This document shows positions 9,466-17,559 of a stretch of 64,000 bases of DNA, in pieces. Made by a program: the position numbers and the translations under genes. Below the pieces are notes generated by a model. That model saw only the letters and a list, made by a program, of their open reading frames with translations. It did not search any database and had not been told where the DNA came from. Origin of the DNA: Erythrobacter sp. GTDB taxonomy: Bacteria; Pseudomonadota; Alphaproteobacteria; Sphingomonadales; Sphingomonadaceae. Numbering within the stretch: the first letter of the stretch is position 1; each line of letters starts with the position of its first letter. The DNA is taken from the NCBI RefSeq assembly GCF_011765465.1, contig NZ_CP050265.1, forward strand, positions 2,068,501 through 2,132,500, read 5' to 3'.

Positions 9466-10293
9466 ATGAAAGTCGAGCTTAAGACATGGGCGGGCCTCGG
9501 CCTTGCGACCGCGCTGGCGGGCGCGGGCCTGGCCGGGTGCGCCGGAGAGGGCGGCGAAGGCGGGGAAGGCGGCGAGGCCGCACAGACCGCCCCCGCAGGC
9601 GAAATGGGCGAAGGCGGCGAAGGAGAGGGCGGCGAAAGCGGCGAAGGCGAAGGAGGCGAGAGTGGCGAAGGAGAAGGCGGCGAAGGCGGCGAATCCGGCT
9701 CCGGCATCGGCGCGCTGCCCGTGCCGCAGCGGCTCGCCTTCATGTCGGGCCATGTCGCGGCCGGCATCGCGCTTTACCGCGCGGGCGAGGCCGAAGCCGC
9801 CGCGCCGCACCTGATGCACCCGGTGTCCGAAGGCTATGAGGCCGAACGCGCGGGGCTCGACCGTCTGGGCTTCGAGCCCGACACCTTCCGCAGCGTTTCG
9901 ACCGCGCTCGAACAGGGGAAACCCGCGGGCGAAGTCGAACCTCAGCTCGAAGCGGCGGAGGACAACCTCGCCGCGATGCGCGAGGCGGCAGGCGGCGACC
10001 CGGCCGAGGTGATCCGTTTCCTGATGGAAGTGACGAGCGAGGAATATGCCGCCGCGCTCTCGAACGGCAAGGTCAGCGATGCTGCGGAATACCAGGATGC
10101 CTGGGGCTTCGTCACCGTGGCGCGCGCGCTGGCCGACGACCTAGAAGGTGAGGCCGCGGGCAAGGTCGCCGCGACGCTGGACCGGATGCTCGGCCTGTGG
10201 CCCGAAGGCGCGCCGATCCCGCCGGCGTACCCCGCCCCGGCCGGGCAGGTGTCCGCCCTCGCCTCGCGCGTGCTGCTCGACCTGCCGCAATAG
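9466..10293 (+). CDS. Gly/Glu-repeat lipoprotein, putative iron-related
   Basis: This 275-residue protein has a lipoprotein signal with lipobox LAGC (Cys25). Residues about 27-81 are an acidic low-complexity tract built of GEGGE/GEGGES units. The remainder (about 85-275) is helical, with clustered His/Glu (SGHVAAGIALYRAG, PHLMHPVSEGYE) and a stretch (YAAALSNGKVSDAAEYQDAWGF) that resembles the periplasmic helical region found before FTR1-type iron permeases. That resemblance is my pattern reading, not a search result. RBS AGGAGG precedes the ATG. A shared Fur-like box and neighbouring TonB receptor suggest a role in iron or haem handling at the membrane. No gene name applies. Confidence 0.85.
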   Translation: MKVELKTWAGLGLATALAGAGLAGCAGEGGEGGEGGEAAQTAPAGEMGEGGEGEGGESGEGEGGESGEGEGGEGGESGSGIGALPVPQRLAFMSGHVAAGIALYRAGEAEAAAPHLMHPVSEGYEAERAGLDRLGFEPDTFRSVSTALEQGKPAGEVEPQLEAAEDNLAAMREAAGGDPAEVIRFLMEVTSEEYAAALSNGKVSDAAEYQDAWGFVTVARALADDLEGEAAGKVAATLDRMLGLWPEGAPIPPAYPAPAGQVSALASRVLLDLPQ

Positions 10294-10309
10294 GCCGGGC
10301 CGAAACGCG

Positions 10310-10349
10310 AAAAGGGCGGGATGCGGTGGAGTCCGCATCCCGCCCTTTT
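10310..10349. terminator. Strong bidirectional terminator
   Basis: A perfect 17-bp stem (10310-10326 with 10333-10349) has a 6-nt loop. It begins AAAA and ends TTTT, so it is a rho-independent terminator in both directions. It serves the convergent lipoprotein gene (+) and DUF6607 gene (-). Confidence 0.93.
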
Positions 10350-10373
10350 TCGTGCGCATGGTGGCGCGGGAAG

Positions 10374-11381
10374 TCAGCCGCCGCTGCGCGCGGTGCCTTC
10401 CTCGATCAGCGCGACCGCCTTGGCGCTCGCTTCGTCGGAAGCCATTTCGCCCTTCTTGATCGCGTCCGCCATCTTGAGCAGGTCGCCCGCCATGGTCGTG
10501 CCGACTTCGGGGTTCTGCGGGATGCGGATGCCGCCGTTCTCCGCCGCGACCCGGTCCCAGGCATCGCGGATCGCTTCCCAGTAGTCCTTGGTCTTGGACC
10601 AGTATTCCTCGGCCGCGGCGACTTCGTAACCGTCATAACGCTCATAGGTGTTGAGCACGTATTCCTGCACCACCGGGACGAGTTCGCCCGAACCGTCCTC
10701 GGCGGGCATCATCTTGGTGTTGTCCTGCCAGTGGATCCAGCCCTCGGGCGTGATCTGGTGGCGGTTGATGCCGACATAGCGGTCGTAGATCGGGTCGCGC
10801 ACCGCATCGCGGCGAGCGAGCGGACGGGCGGTCCAGTTCGAACGCCAGCGCTTGACGCCGTGGGTCTCCTCCCACTGGCCCCAGCCGGCATAGCGCGGGC
10901 TGTCGTCGACCTGATAGACGGTCTGCGACCAGCGGCCATTGCGCATGGCCTCGGGCACTTCTTCCATTTCCCAGGTATCGCCGCCCTTGAAGACGAGGAT
11001 TTCCTCGGGCTCGTACTGCCAGTCCTGCCGCCAGTGCTTCACGACATAGGGCCCGTCCTTGGTGTCGACCACCAGGAGATGCTGGAGAACGATTTTCTCG
11101 CCCGTATCCTCGATCACCCGAACCGATTCGTAGCCGCTCGACACCTTGCGATCGAGCGGCTCGTAGCCTTCCATCCAAGGGGTCGATTCCTGCATATCGA
11201 AAACGACCGCGTAATCGCCCGCCATCGACAGGATGGTTTCGCGGTCGGCTTCGAACGCGGCCTTGTCGGCGGCTTCGCTGCGCACGATCGGGTCGTCGGC
11301 GAGCGCGGGCGCGGCGGGAACGGCGACAAGAGCGATGGCCGCAAGGCCGCTCGCAAGCATGGTCCGGGTGAGTCTTTGCAT
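10374..11381 (-). CDS. DUF6607 family secreted protein
   Basis: This 335-residue protein has a Sec signal peptide (cleavage near ALA-DDP) and a Trp/Tyr-rich beta body (KHWRQDWQYEP, GWGQWEETHGVKRWR, GWIHWQDNTKM). I recognise it as DUF6607, an uncharacterised family commonly encoded beside TonB receptors. The start at 11381 is chosen over the in-frame ATG at 11399 because GGAG lies 7 nt upstream and the signal peptide begins there. A Fur-like box (11415-11429) lies 33 nt upstream, so the gene can be iron-controlled independently of the receptor gene behind it. Confidence 0.88.
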   Translation of the reverse strand: MQRLTRTMLASGLAAIALVAVPAAPALADDPIVRSEAADKAAFEADRETILSMAGDYAVVFDMQESTPWMEGYEPLDRKVSSGYESVRVIEDTGEKIVLQHLLVVDTKDGPYVVKHWRQDWQYEPEEILVFKGGDTWEMEEVPEAMRNGRWSQTVYQVDDSPRYAGWGQWEETHGVKRWRSNWTARPLARRDAVRDPIYDRYVGINRHQITPEGWIHWQDNTKMMPAEDGSGELVPVVQEYVLNTYERYDGYEVAAAEEYWSKTKDYWEAIRDAWDRVAAENGGIRIPQNPEVGTTMAGDLLKMADAIKKGEMASDEASAKAVALIEEGTARSGG

Positions 11382-11414
11382 CGAAGGTCTCCGAGTCATG
11401 AGATAATGGTATAT

Positions 11415-11429
11415 TGCAAACGATAATCA
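11415..11429. promoter_or_regulatory. Fur-like box upstream of the DUF6607 gene
   Basis: TGCAAACGATAATCA is a 7-1-7 element whose reverse complement, TGATTATCGTTTGCA, closely matches the box at 9397. It overlaps the stop codon of the upstream receptor gene (11427-11429) and lies 33 nt before the DUF6607 start. Confidence 0.7.
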
Positions 11430-13706
11430 GAATTGGAAGCTTGCAGATAGGCTGAAATTGCGCCCCGGCCTCGTGAAGGCGCCCGCGATCCCCGAATCCG
11501 CCACCGAAAGCCCGCGCACGTCGGACCAGTAGATGTAACGCTCGTCGGTGAGGTTGAAGATACCCGCGCGCAGCTTGATCGCATCGGTCACTTCGACGAA
11601 GGCCGTCAGGTCGACGATCGTGAAGGCTTCGGGCCGGAACAGTTCGCCGCCGCCGGGGGCGGGCGGGGTGTCCTCGGCATCCTTGCGGGCATTGTGGGTG
11701 ACGATCAGCTCGCCCCCGAAGCGCCCTGCCGGATCGCGATAGCCCAGCCCCGCGACGAGGTTGTAGGGATCGATCGTGTCGAGCGGGGTGCGCGTCCCGT
11801 CGGGCGCGATCACGTCGCCCTTGGCATAGGCCATCGCGAAACGCCCGGTGATCCCGTTGTCGAGCTTGAGGTCCGCACGCGCTTCGAGCCCCTCGATCTC
11901 GACGCTGTCGAAATTGACGAACTGAAACACCGCCGGGTCCTGCGGGGTGAAGGACCCGCTGATGACCTGCTGGCTGATGAAATCGTCATAGTCGCCCTTG
12001 AACCCGACCACCTGCACCGAGAACACGTCCGCGGTGTAGCGCGCGCCGGCCTCGAAGCTTTCGCTGGTTTCGGGGCGCAAGTCGGGATTGGGCGCGGAGA
12101 TGTAGCCGCCGGCGGGAAACTGGAAGAAATTGTTCACCTGGCTCGGCGTCGGCGCGAGGAAGCCCTGCGCATAATTGCCGAAAAGCAGGAATTCGTCGGT
12201 CAGGTTCACCGTCACGCCGAGCTTGGGCGACAGGCGGCTGTCGCTCTGGCCTTCGGGCTGGAAGCCGACGAGCAGCGGGTCATCGGTCGGATCGAGGTCG
12301 TAGAAATCGAAGCGCAGCGCGGGGAACAGCTTCACCGCGCCGTCCGCGAAAGTGATCTCGTCCGAAAGGAACAGCCCGCCGAGCGTGAAATCGGTCACCG
12401 GGAAGGCGCGGGTCGGGAACGTCTCGCCACGCCCGGGGAAGGTGCCGTCACGCACGCCCTCCTGCCGGGTAAAGCTGACATCGCCGCCGAAAGCGACCTG
12501 GTGCCGCATCCCGCCCAGCGTGAACGAGCTCCGCGCCTCGCCGACCGCGCCATAGACCCGGTTCTCGAAAGTGTTGAGCCGCTCGCGATCGGGCGCGGGG
12601 ATGAAGCCGAGCTGTGTGCGTTCCTCGAAGGCGAACTGGCGATCTTCGGCATCCTGCCAATAGGCCGAAAGGAAGGCGTATTCGATCGCATCGTCCGCAT
12701 CGCCGTCATAGGTCCAGTCGAGCGAGGCGCGCACGCGCTCGTTCGTGTCGCGGGCATTGAGCGCGTCGACCGTCCAGACCGGCGCGGGGCCGAACAGGAA
12801 GGTCGGGCCGAGCGCGGTAAGAACCTCGGTGCGGACCTCGGCATCGAGATATTCGCCGGTCAGGCGGACGCGGTGCGTTCCGTTGTCCCAGACGAGCTTG
12901 CCGAGCACCGCATCGCTCCGCCCGATCTGCGGGTTCGGCTCGGTCCGCGTTTCACCGACGCCGCCGATCTCGCCCTGGTTTTCGAGCTCCTCGAAATCGC
13001 GGCTGGTATAGGCGATCATGGCGGACAGGTTGCCGCCGATCTTGCCCGCCATGGTCGCGGTCAGGGCGAATTCCTCGTCCTCGCTCGAATATTGCGAAGA
13101 GACGAAGCCGCCGAAATCGTCCGCGCCGATGAGGTCGACCGGGTCCGACGTCGTGAAACTGACCGCGCCGGCGAGCCCGTCGCTGCCGTATAGCGCCGAG
13201 GCGGGGCCGCGCAGGATCTCGACCGACTTGACGAGGCTGACATCGGCGAACCCGCCGCGCCCGGCATCCTGCGCGCCGAAGGCGAAGCCCTGGGGCGAGC
13301 GGATGCCGTCGACCTGGATCAGCACGCGGTTGCCCCCGATTCCGCGGATGACGAAATCCTCGTTGCGCGCGCGGCCCGTGGACCCGAAAGCCGCGCCGAA
13401 GCGTGCGGGCGCGCGGCGGACGGTGACGCCGGGCTCGAAGCGGACGAGATCCTTGATGTCGGTCGCCAGTTGGTCGGCGATCTCCTCGTCGGTGAAGACC
13501 GTGACGGTCGCGGGGACTTCCTGGATTTTGACCGGCGTGCGGGTCGCGGTGACGACGATCGTGGGATCGTCCTTGACCTGCGGAGCGGCTTCTTCGGCGG
13601 TGTCTTCGATTGCGGTGTCCGCGGATGCGGGCGCTGCGGCGAGCAGCGCGACCGCGAGCGCGGCGAGCGAGGTGGTTGCGGTTTGACGCTTCACATTCGA
13701 CCCCAT
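11427..13706 (-). CDS. TonB-dependent receptor, hemoglobin/transferrin/lactoferrin receptor type
   Basis: This 759-residue outer-membrane receptor has a signal peptide (near ASA-DTA), a TonB-box-like stretch (DPTIVVTATRT) and a plug domain with RNEDFVIRGIGGNRVLIQVDG and VEILRGPASALYGSDGLAG. A 22-strand barrel ends in Phe. Architecture and the FLAPTPSQ / NPDLRPETS pair match the haem/haemoglobin receptor family, where FRAP and NPNL motifs bracket a haem-liganding His. Here there is no His between the two motifs, so haem as substrate is uncertain. Two Fur-like boxes lie upstream. Confidence 0.9.
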   Translation of the reverse strand: MGSNVKRQTATTSLAALAVALLAAAPASADTAIEDTAEEAAPQVKDDPTIVVTATRTPVKIQEVPATVTVFTDEEIADQLATDIKDLVRFEPGVTVRRAPARFGAAFGSTGRARNEDFVIRGIGGNRVLIQVDGIRSPQGFAFGAQDAGRGGFADVSLVKSVEILRGPASALYGSDGLAGAVSFTTSDPVDLIGADDFGGFVSSQYSSEDEEFALTATMAGKIGGNLSAMIAYTSRDFEELENQGEIGGVGETRTEPNPQIGRSDAVLGKLVWDNGTHRVRLTGEYLDAEVRTEVLTALGPTFLFGPAPVWTVDALNARDTNERVRASLDWTYDGDADDAIEYAFLSAYWQDAEDRQFAFEERTQLGFIPAPDRERLNTFENRVYGAVGEARSSFTLGGMRHQVAFGGDVSFTRQEGVRDGTFPGRGETFPTRAFPVTDFTLGGLFLSDEITFADGAVKLFPALRFDFYDLDPTDDPLLVGFQPEGQSDSRLSPKLGVTVNLTDEFLLFGNYAQGFLAPTPSQVNNFFQFPAGGYISAPNPDLRPETSESFEAGARYTADVFSVQVVGFKGDYDDFISQQVISGSFTPQDPAVFQFVNFDSVEIEGLEARADLKLDNGITGRFAMAYAKGDVIAPDGTRTPLDTIDPYNLVAGLGYRDPAGRFGGELIVTHNARKDAEDTPPAPGGGELFRPEAFTIVDLTAFVEVTDAIKLRAGIFNLTDERYIYWSDVRGLSVADSGIAGAFTRPGRNFSLSASFQF

Positions 13707-13746
13707 GTGACAGTGTTACAAGTGACGGCAGCCCGACTGCCCTTGT

Positions 13747-13761
13747 TGCGAATGAGAGTCA
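13747..13761. promoter_or_regulatory. Second, weaker Fur-like half-box upstream of the receptor gene
   Basis: TGCGAATGAGAGTCA carries a perfect left half (TGCGAAT) of the 13781 palindrome but a poor right half. It lies between the perfect box and the receptor start at 13706, 19 nt from the perfect box. A tandem arrangement would be usual for a tightly iron-repressed receptor. Confidence 0.45.
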
Positions 13762-13780
13762 ATACCGATGCTAACGCTAG

Positions 13781-13795
13781 TGCGAATAATTCGCA
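13781..13795. promoter_or_regulatory. Perfect Fur-like palindrome upstream of the receptor gene
   Basis: TGCGAATAATTCGCA is a perfect 7-1-7 palindrome, 75 nt upstream of the receptor start (13706). It is the best of the five Fur-like sites in the window and defines the local consensus TGCGAAT-N-ATTYGCA. Confidence 0.8.
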
Positions 13796-13894
13796 TTTTT
13801 GTGGCGCGCTCACGCTCGGGCGCAGCACCGCGCCCGCCCTCGCCCTCGCCCTCGCCGGCCGGCGTGGCGACAGGGACAGCACTTGCAGGTGATG

Positions 13895-14560
13895 TCAGCG
13901 GCGTTCGATGCCCCGGGCGATGAGACGGTTGACCGCGGAGGCGATCTCTTCGGGATCGCCCGCCTCTCCATCCGCTTCGCCCCACACGACGTAGCGCAGG
14001 CCGACGAAGACGTTCATGCCCATGATCGCCCACGCCTCTAGCTCGCCGAGGTCTTCGCGCAGCTCGCCATTCGCCGACCCCGCCTCGAGCCGCGCCCGGA
14101 TGCGCCCGGCGATCGTCTCGTAATGGTCGCGATAGCTTTCCGGATCGACGAATTCGGCCTCGTCGATGATGCGGTAGATCTCCTTGTGCTCGCGCGCGAA
14201 AGCGAGGAAGGCGGCGAGCGCGGCGCGTTCGATCTCGAGCGCGCCCATGCCCTCCTTCAGGGCCGAGCGCGCCGAGGTGCGGACATTCTCGCTCATGTCC
14301 TGCACCAGCGCCCGGAACAGCGCATCCTTGCTGTCGAAATAGGTGTAGAAGCTTCCCAGCGCGACGCCCGCGCGGCGGGTGATCGAGCTCACCGAAGCTT
14401 CATGAAAGCCCTTTTCGCCGAATTCCACCGCCGAAGCGTCGAGCAGCTTGCGCAGGGTCTTGCGCCCGCGCTCGGTCCGCGGCGCCTTGCCCTCGGCCGC
14501 CGCGCCATCGACCCTGGCGCGCGTCCTTTCGCCCATTCCCGAGCCCTTAGAGCCTGCCAT
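13895..14560 (-). CDS. TetR/AcrR family transcriptional regulator
   Basis: This 221-residue repressor has an N-terminal tail of about 30 basic/small residues. The TetR helix-turn-helix follows (about 33-80; ITRRAGVALGSFYTYFDSKDALF). The C-terminal domain is all-alpha and ligand-binding (WAIMGMNVFVGLRYVVWGE). It is divergent from the TonB receptor gene at 14682. A near-perfect palindrome between them (14618-14640) is the obvious operator, so the protein probably controls both itself and the receptor. The ligand is unknown; a substrate imported by that receptor is plausible. Confidence 0.93.
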   Translation of the reverse strand: MAGSKGSGMGERTRARVDGAAAEGKAPRTERGRKTLRKLLDASAVEFGEKGFHEASVSSITRRAGVALGSFYTYFDSKDALFRALVQDMSENVRTSARSALKEGMGALEIERAALAAFLAFAREHKEIYRIIDEAEFVDPESYRDHYETIAGRIRARLEAGSANGELREDLGELEAWAIMGMNVFVGLRYVVWGEADGEAGDPEEIASAVNRLIARGIERR

Positions 14561-14617
14561 GAACGTCTCCCGTCAGCGCATCGGTAGGCATGGCAGAGGA
14601 TTGTGACAAGGAAAAAC

Positions 14618-14640
14618 TTGAAAGTTGGTTCACCTTTCAA
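14618..14640. promoter_or_regulatory. Predicted TetR operator over the core promoter of the receptor gene
   Basis: Half-sites TTGAAAGTTG (14618-14627) and CACCTTTCAA (14631-14640) are separated by 3 nt and match in 9 of 10 positions as an inverted repeat. TTGAAA (14618-14623) can act as a -35 element, with TATTGG (14641-14646) 17 nt further on as -10. A bound dimer would then occlude the promoter. The site lies 57 nt from the tetR start and 41 nt from the receptor start. Confidence 0.75.
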
Positions 14641-14681
14641 TATTGGGCGCATCAGGGACGAAAAAACCGGAGAGAGGGAAT

Positions 14682-17030
14682 ATGACGAATCACGTGTTTC
14701 GCAGCCGCGCGCTGCTGCTCGCGGGCTGTGCGGGCCTCGGGATTGTCGCCGCACCCGCCGCTGCGCAGGACACCGAGGCGGATGTCACGGCCGAAGAGCT
14801 AAGCGAGGACAGCGGCAACACGATCGTCGTCACCGCCCGCCGCCGCGAGGAGCGCCTGCTCGACGTGCCGATCTCGGTCACCGCGCTGAGCGGAGAGACG
14901 CTGCAGGAACAGGGCATCCTCGAGCTGACCCAGATCGGCCAGCAGGTTCCCAACATCACGCTCGAAGTGAGCCGCGGGACCAACACCACCCTCACCGCCT
15001 TCATTCGCGGCGTCGGGCAGCAGGACCCGGTCGCAGGCTTCGAGGCGGGCGTCGGGCTCTATATCGACGATGTCTATCTCAACCGCCCGCAGGCCGCCGT
15101 GCTCGACATCTACAACGTCGAGCGGATCGAGGTTCTGCGCGGGCCGCAGGGCACTCTGTACGGGCGCAACACGATCGGCGGGGCGATCAAGTATGTCACC
15201 GCCGAGCTGCCCGACGAGACGAGCCTGCAGATTCGCGGCGCCTATGGTTCCTATGACCAGGCCGACCTGATCGTCACCGCCTCCACGCCCATCACCGACA
15301 ACCTCAAGATCGGCGCGAGCGGCGCGCGGCTGTCGCGCGGCGGCTTCGGCGAAAACCTGACGCTCGGCACGGAGAACTACAACAAGGACGTGTGGGCCGC
15401 GCGCGGGACGATCGAGTTCGACAGCGGCCCGGTCTTCGTGCGCCTGTCGGGCGACTATGTGAAGGACAATTCGGAAGCCCGCCAGGGCCATCGCCTGATC
15501 CCCGGCCTGCTGACCGGAGCGCCCGTGCTCGACGACGTGTTCGACACGCGCGCGGGGCTCAATGTGGTCGACCAGGAAGTCGAAGCCTATGGCGGTGCGC
15601 TCAACATCGCGGTCGAGCTGTCCGATACGATCACGCTCAAGTCGATCACCGGCTACCGCGAGGACCAGTCGACCACCCCGATCGATTTCGACAGCCTTCC
15701 CGCCGCCGACCTCGACGTGCCGGCGATCTACGAGAACGACCAGTTCAGCCAGGAACTGCAGCTGCTCTACGAAGGCGACAGGCTGTCGGGCGTGGTGGGC
15801 TTCTACTACCTCAACGCCAACGCCTTCACCGCCTTCGACGTGGCGCTGTTCAACACCGGCGCGGCGATCGGCCTTCCGGGGCTGAACGCGCAGACGCTGG
15901 GCGATGTCGATACCGAGACCTGGTCGGTCTTCGCCGATTTCACCTATGACCTCACCGACACGATCAGCGTGTCGCTGGGCGGGCGCTACACCAATGACAA
16001 GCGCACCAGCCGGGTGCTGCGCACGACCTTCATCGGCGGGTTCTCCGACCTGTTCGACGGGGCGGGCGTGCCGATCGCGGTGACATCCGATTTCGAAGGC
16101 AGCGAGACGTTCGAGGACTTCAACCCGCGCGCCTCGATCAGCTGGCAGCCCAATCGCGATCACAACCTCTATTTCACCTATTCGCAGGGCTTCAAGGGCG
16201 GCGGTTTCGACCCGCGCGGGCAGACCACCGCAGCACCCGATCTCGACGGCGACGGGGACGTGGATTTCGACGACCAGTTCGAATTCCTGCGCTTCGCGCC
16301 CGAAACGGTCGACAGCTTCGAGCTGGGCTGGAAGGCCTCGCTGCTCGACAACCGGGTGAACATCTCGCTCGCCGGCTTCCTCAGCCAGTACAACGACGTG
16401 CAGATCCCGGGCTCGGTCGGCGTCGACACCAATGGCGACGGGGTCAACGACAGCTTCATCGGCATCACCTCGAACGCGGCGAGCGCCGACGTCAACGGGA
16501 TCGAGTTCGAAGGCAACGCGCTCGTCGGCAAGGATTTCGCAGGCGCGGGCAGCCGCTTCTCGGTCAACTGGTCGCTCGGCGTGCTCGATGCGCAGTTCAA
16601 CACCTTCATCGACGCCTTCGGAAACGATGTCGCGGACCAGCGGGTGTTCCAGAACACGCCCGACATCACCGGGCACATGGGCTTCAACCTCGGCATTCCC
16701 GCGGGCGACGGGATGTTCGACGTGATCGGCCTTGCCTCGCTGCGTTCGGATGCGAGCCAGTTCGAAGTGCCCAACCCGTTCCTCGACCAGGACGGCTTCG
16801 TGCTGGTCGATGCGAGCATCGTCTACACCGCGGATGACGGGTTCTATTCGATCGGCCTCCACGGCAAGAACCTGTTCGACAAGGAATATATCGTCGCGGG
16901 CTACAATTTCGTGAGCGGCGGCACGCCTCCGGGCACGCCTTTCACCCCGACGCTGGGGCTCGAAGGGACGCTGACCGGCTTCTACGGCGACCCGCGCCGG
17001 ATCTACGTCACCGCGCAGATCAATTTCTGA
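14682..17030 (+). CDS. TonB-dependent receptor under TetR-type control
   Basis: This 782-residue receptor is of the large sphingomonad family. It has a signal peptide (near AAA-QDT) and a TonB-box-like NTIVVTARRREERL. The plug contains LQEQGILELTQIGQQVPN, FIRGVGQQD, and VEVLRGPQGTLYGRN-like motifs. The barrel ends in Phe (AQINF). The ATG at 14682 is chosen because GAGAGGGA precedes it and the signal peptide begins there. Substrate is unknown; receptors of this group take up varied organic compounds, and control by TetR rather than Fur argues against iron. Confidence 0.92.
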   Translation: MTNHVFRSRALLLAGCAGLGIVAAPAAAQDTEADVTAEELSEDSGNTIVVTARRREERLLDVPISVTALSGETLQEQGILELTQIGQQVPNITLEVSRGTNTTLTAFIRGVGQQDPVAGFEAGVGLYIDDVYLNRPQAAVLDIYNVERIEVLRGPQGTLYGRNTIGGAIKYVTAELPDETSLQIRGAYGSYDQADLIVTASTPITDNLKIGASGARLSRGGFGENLTLGTENYNKDVWAARGTIEFDSGPVFVRLSGDYVKDNSEARQGHRLIPGLLTGAPVLDDVFDTRAGLNVVDQEVEAYGGALNIAVELSDTITLKSITGYREDQSTTPIDFDSLPAADLDVPAIYENDQFSQELQLLYEGDRLSGVVGFYYLNANAFTAFDVALFNTGAAIGLPGLNAQTLGDVDTETWSVFADFTYDLTDTISVSLGGRYTNDKRTSRVLRTTFIGGFSDLFDGAGVPIAVTSDFEGSETFEDFNPRASISWQPNRDHNLYFTYSQGFKGGGFDPRGQTTAAPDLDGDGDVDFDDQFEFLRFAPETVDSFELGWKASLLDNRVNISLAGFLSQYNDVQIPGSVGVDTNGDGVNDSFIGITSNAASADVNGIEFEGNALVGKDFAGAGSRFSVNWSLGVLDAQFNTFIDAFGNDVADQRVFQNTPDITGHMGFNLGIPAGDGMFDVIGLASLRSDASQFEVPNPFLDQDGFVLVDASIVYTADDGFYSIGLHGKNLFDKEYIVAGYNFVSGGTPPGTPFTPTLGLEGTLTGFYGDPRRIYVTAQINF

Positions 17031-17058
17031 CCTCTCCCTTGGACGGGAGCTGACACGG

Positions 17059-17096
17059 AAAAGCCCGGAAGGCCATACGCGGTCTTCCGGGCTTTT
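17059..17096 (+). terminator. Rho-independent terminator after the TonB receptor gene
   Basis: AAAAGCCCGGAAG (17059-17071) and CTTCCGGGCTTTT (17084-17096) form a perfect 13-bp stem with a 12-nt loop and a T-run. The A-run on the left arm lets it work for the convergent small gene as well. Confidence 0.92.
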
Positions 17097-17117
17097 CTAT
17101 GCGCACGTCGCGCCGGG

Positions 17118-17432
17118 TCAGTTGACCGCGGGCGGCCTGCCGTTGGTCTTCTTGATCGCGCCCCCGGGCGGGTTGTCGATCACCGTGCCGGTGTCGCTGT
17201 CCGACCCGTCGGTCGGCTTGGCCTTCTTCCCTGCCCCGCCTTCGTCCTTGCGATCGAAATACCGCTTGGCGAGATAGCCGCCCGCGCCCATCGCCAGCAT
17301 GGCCGGGATGCTGATGCGCTTGATGATGAAGGGAGCGGCGCGCGCGGCGACGACCCCGGTGGCCCCGCCGAGCACGGGATAGCGTTTCGCGAGTTTCGAG
17401 CCTGCGGCGGCCCCGATGAGTGATCTGAGCAT
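17118..17432 (-). CDS. Small hypothetical membrane protein
   Basis: This 104-residue protein has two hydrophobic stretches (about 20-38 and 42-56; GGATGVVAARAAPFIIKRIS, IPAMLAMGAGGYLA). A charged Gly/Lys-rich C-terminal tail follows. A good RBS (GGAGGAG) sits before the ATG. No family is recognised. It is divergent from serS and convergent with the TonB receptor gene. Confidence 0.7.
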   Translation of the reverse strand: MLRSLIGAAAGSKLAKRYPVLGGATGVVAARAAPFIIKRISIPAMLAMGAGGYLAKRYFDRKDEGGAGKKAKPTDGSDSDTGTVIDNPPGGAIKKTNGRPPAVN

Positions 17433-17452
17433 CTGTCTCCTCCTTTACCCGA

Positions 17453-17464
17453 CCAACCGGTTGG
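17453..17464. promoter_or_regulatory. 12-bp perfect palindrome between the small membrane protein gene and serS
   Basis: CCAACCGGTTGG is fully self-complementary and sits in the divergent intergenic region, 20 nt from the start of the minus-strand gene. It may be a repressor operator; there is no independent evidence. Confidence 0.3.
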
Positions 17465-17559
17465 CAACGCGCGCGGTTCCGCCGCTGGGGCGACCGGCAC
17501 GGCATTCCGTCGCAAAAAGCGGTTTTCTTGGGGGCCGCGAGCAGGCATAGGCGCTGCCC

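Noticed and set aside
9541..9710. Gly/Glu repeat as a CRISPR or satellite array
   Set aside because: The repeat is a coding GEGGE tract with irregular 3-nt-multiple units inside a lipoprotein gene; there are no spacers.
14799..16862. Open frame of 687 codons on the minus strand opposite the TetR-controlled TonB receptor
   Set aside because: Antisense shadow; the plus strand encodes a complete receptor with signal peptide and terminal Phe.
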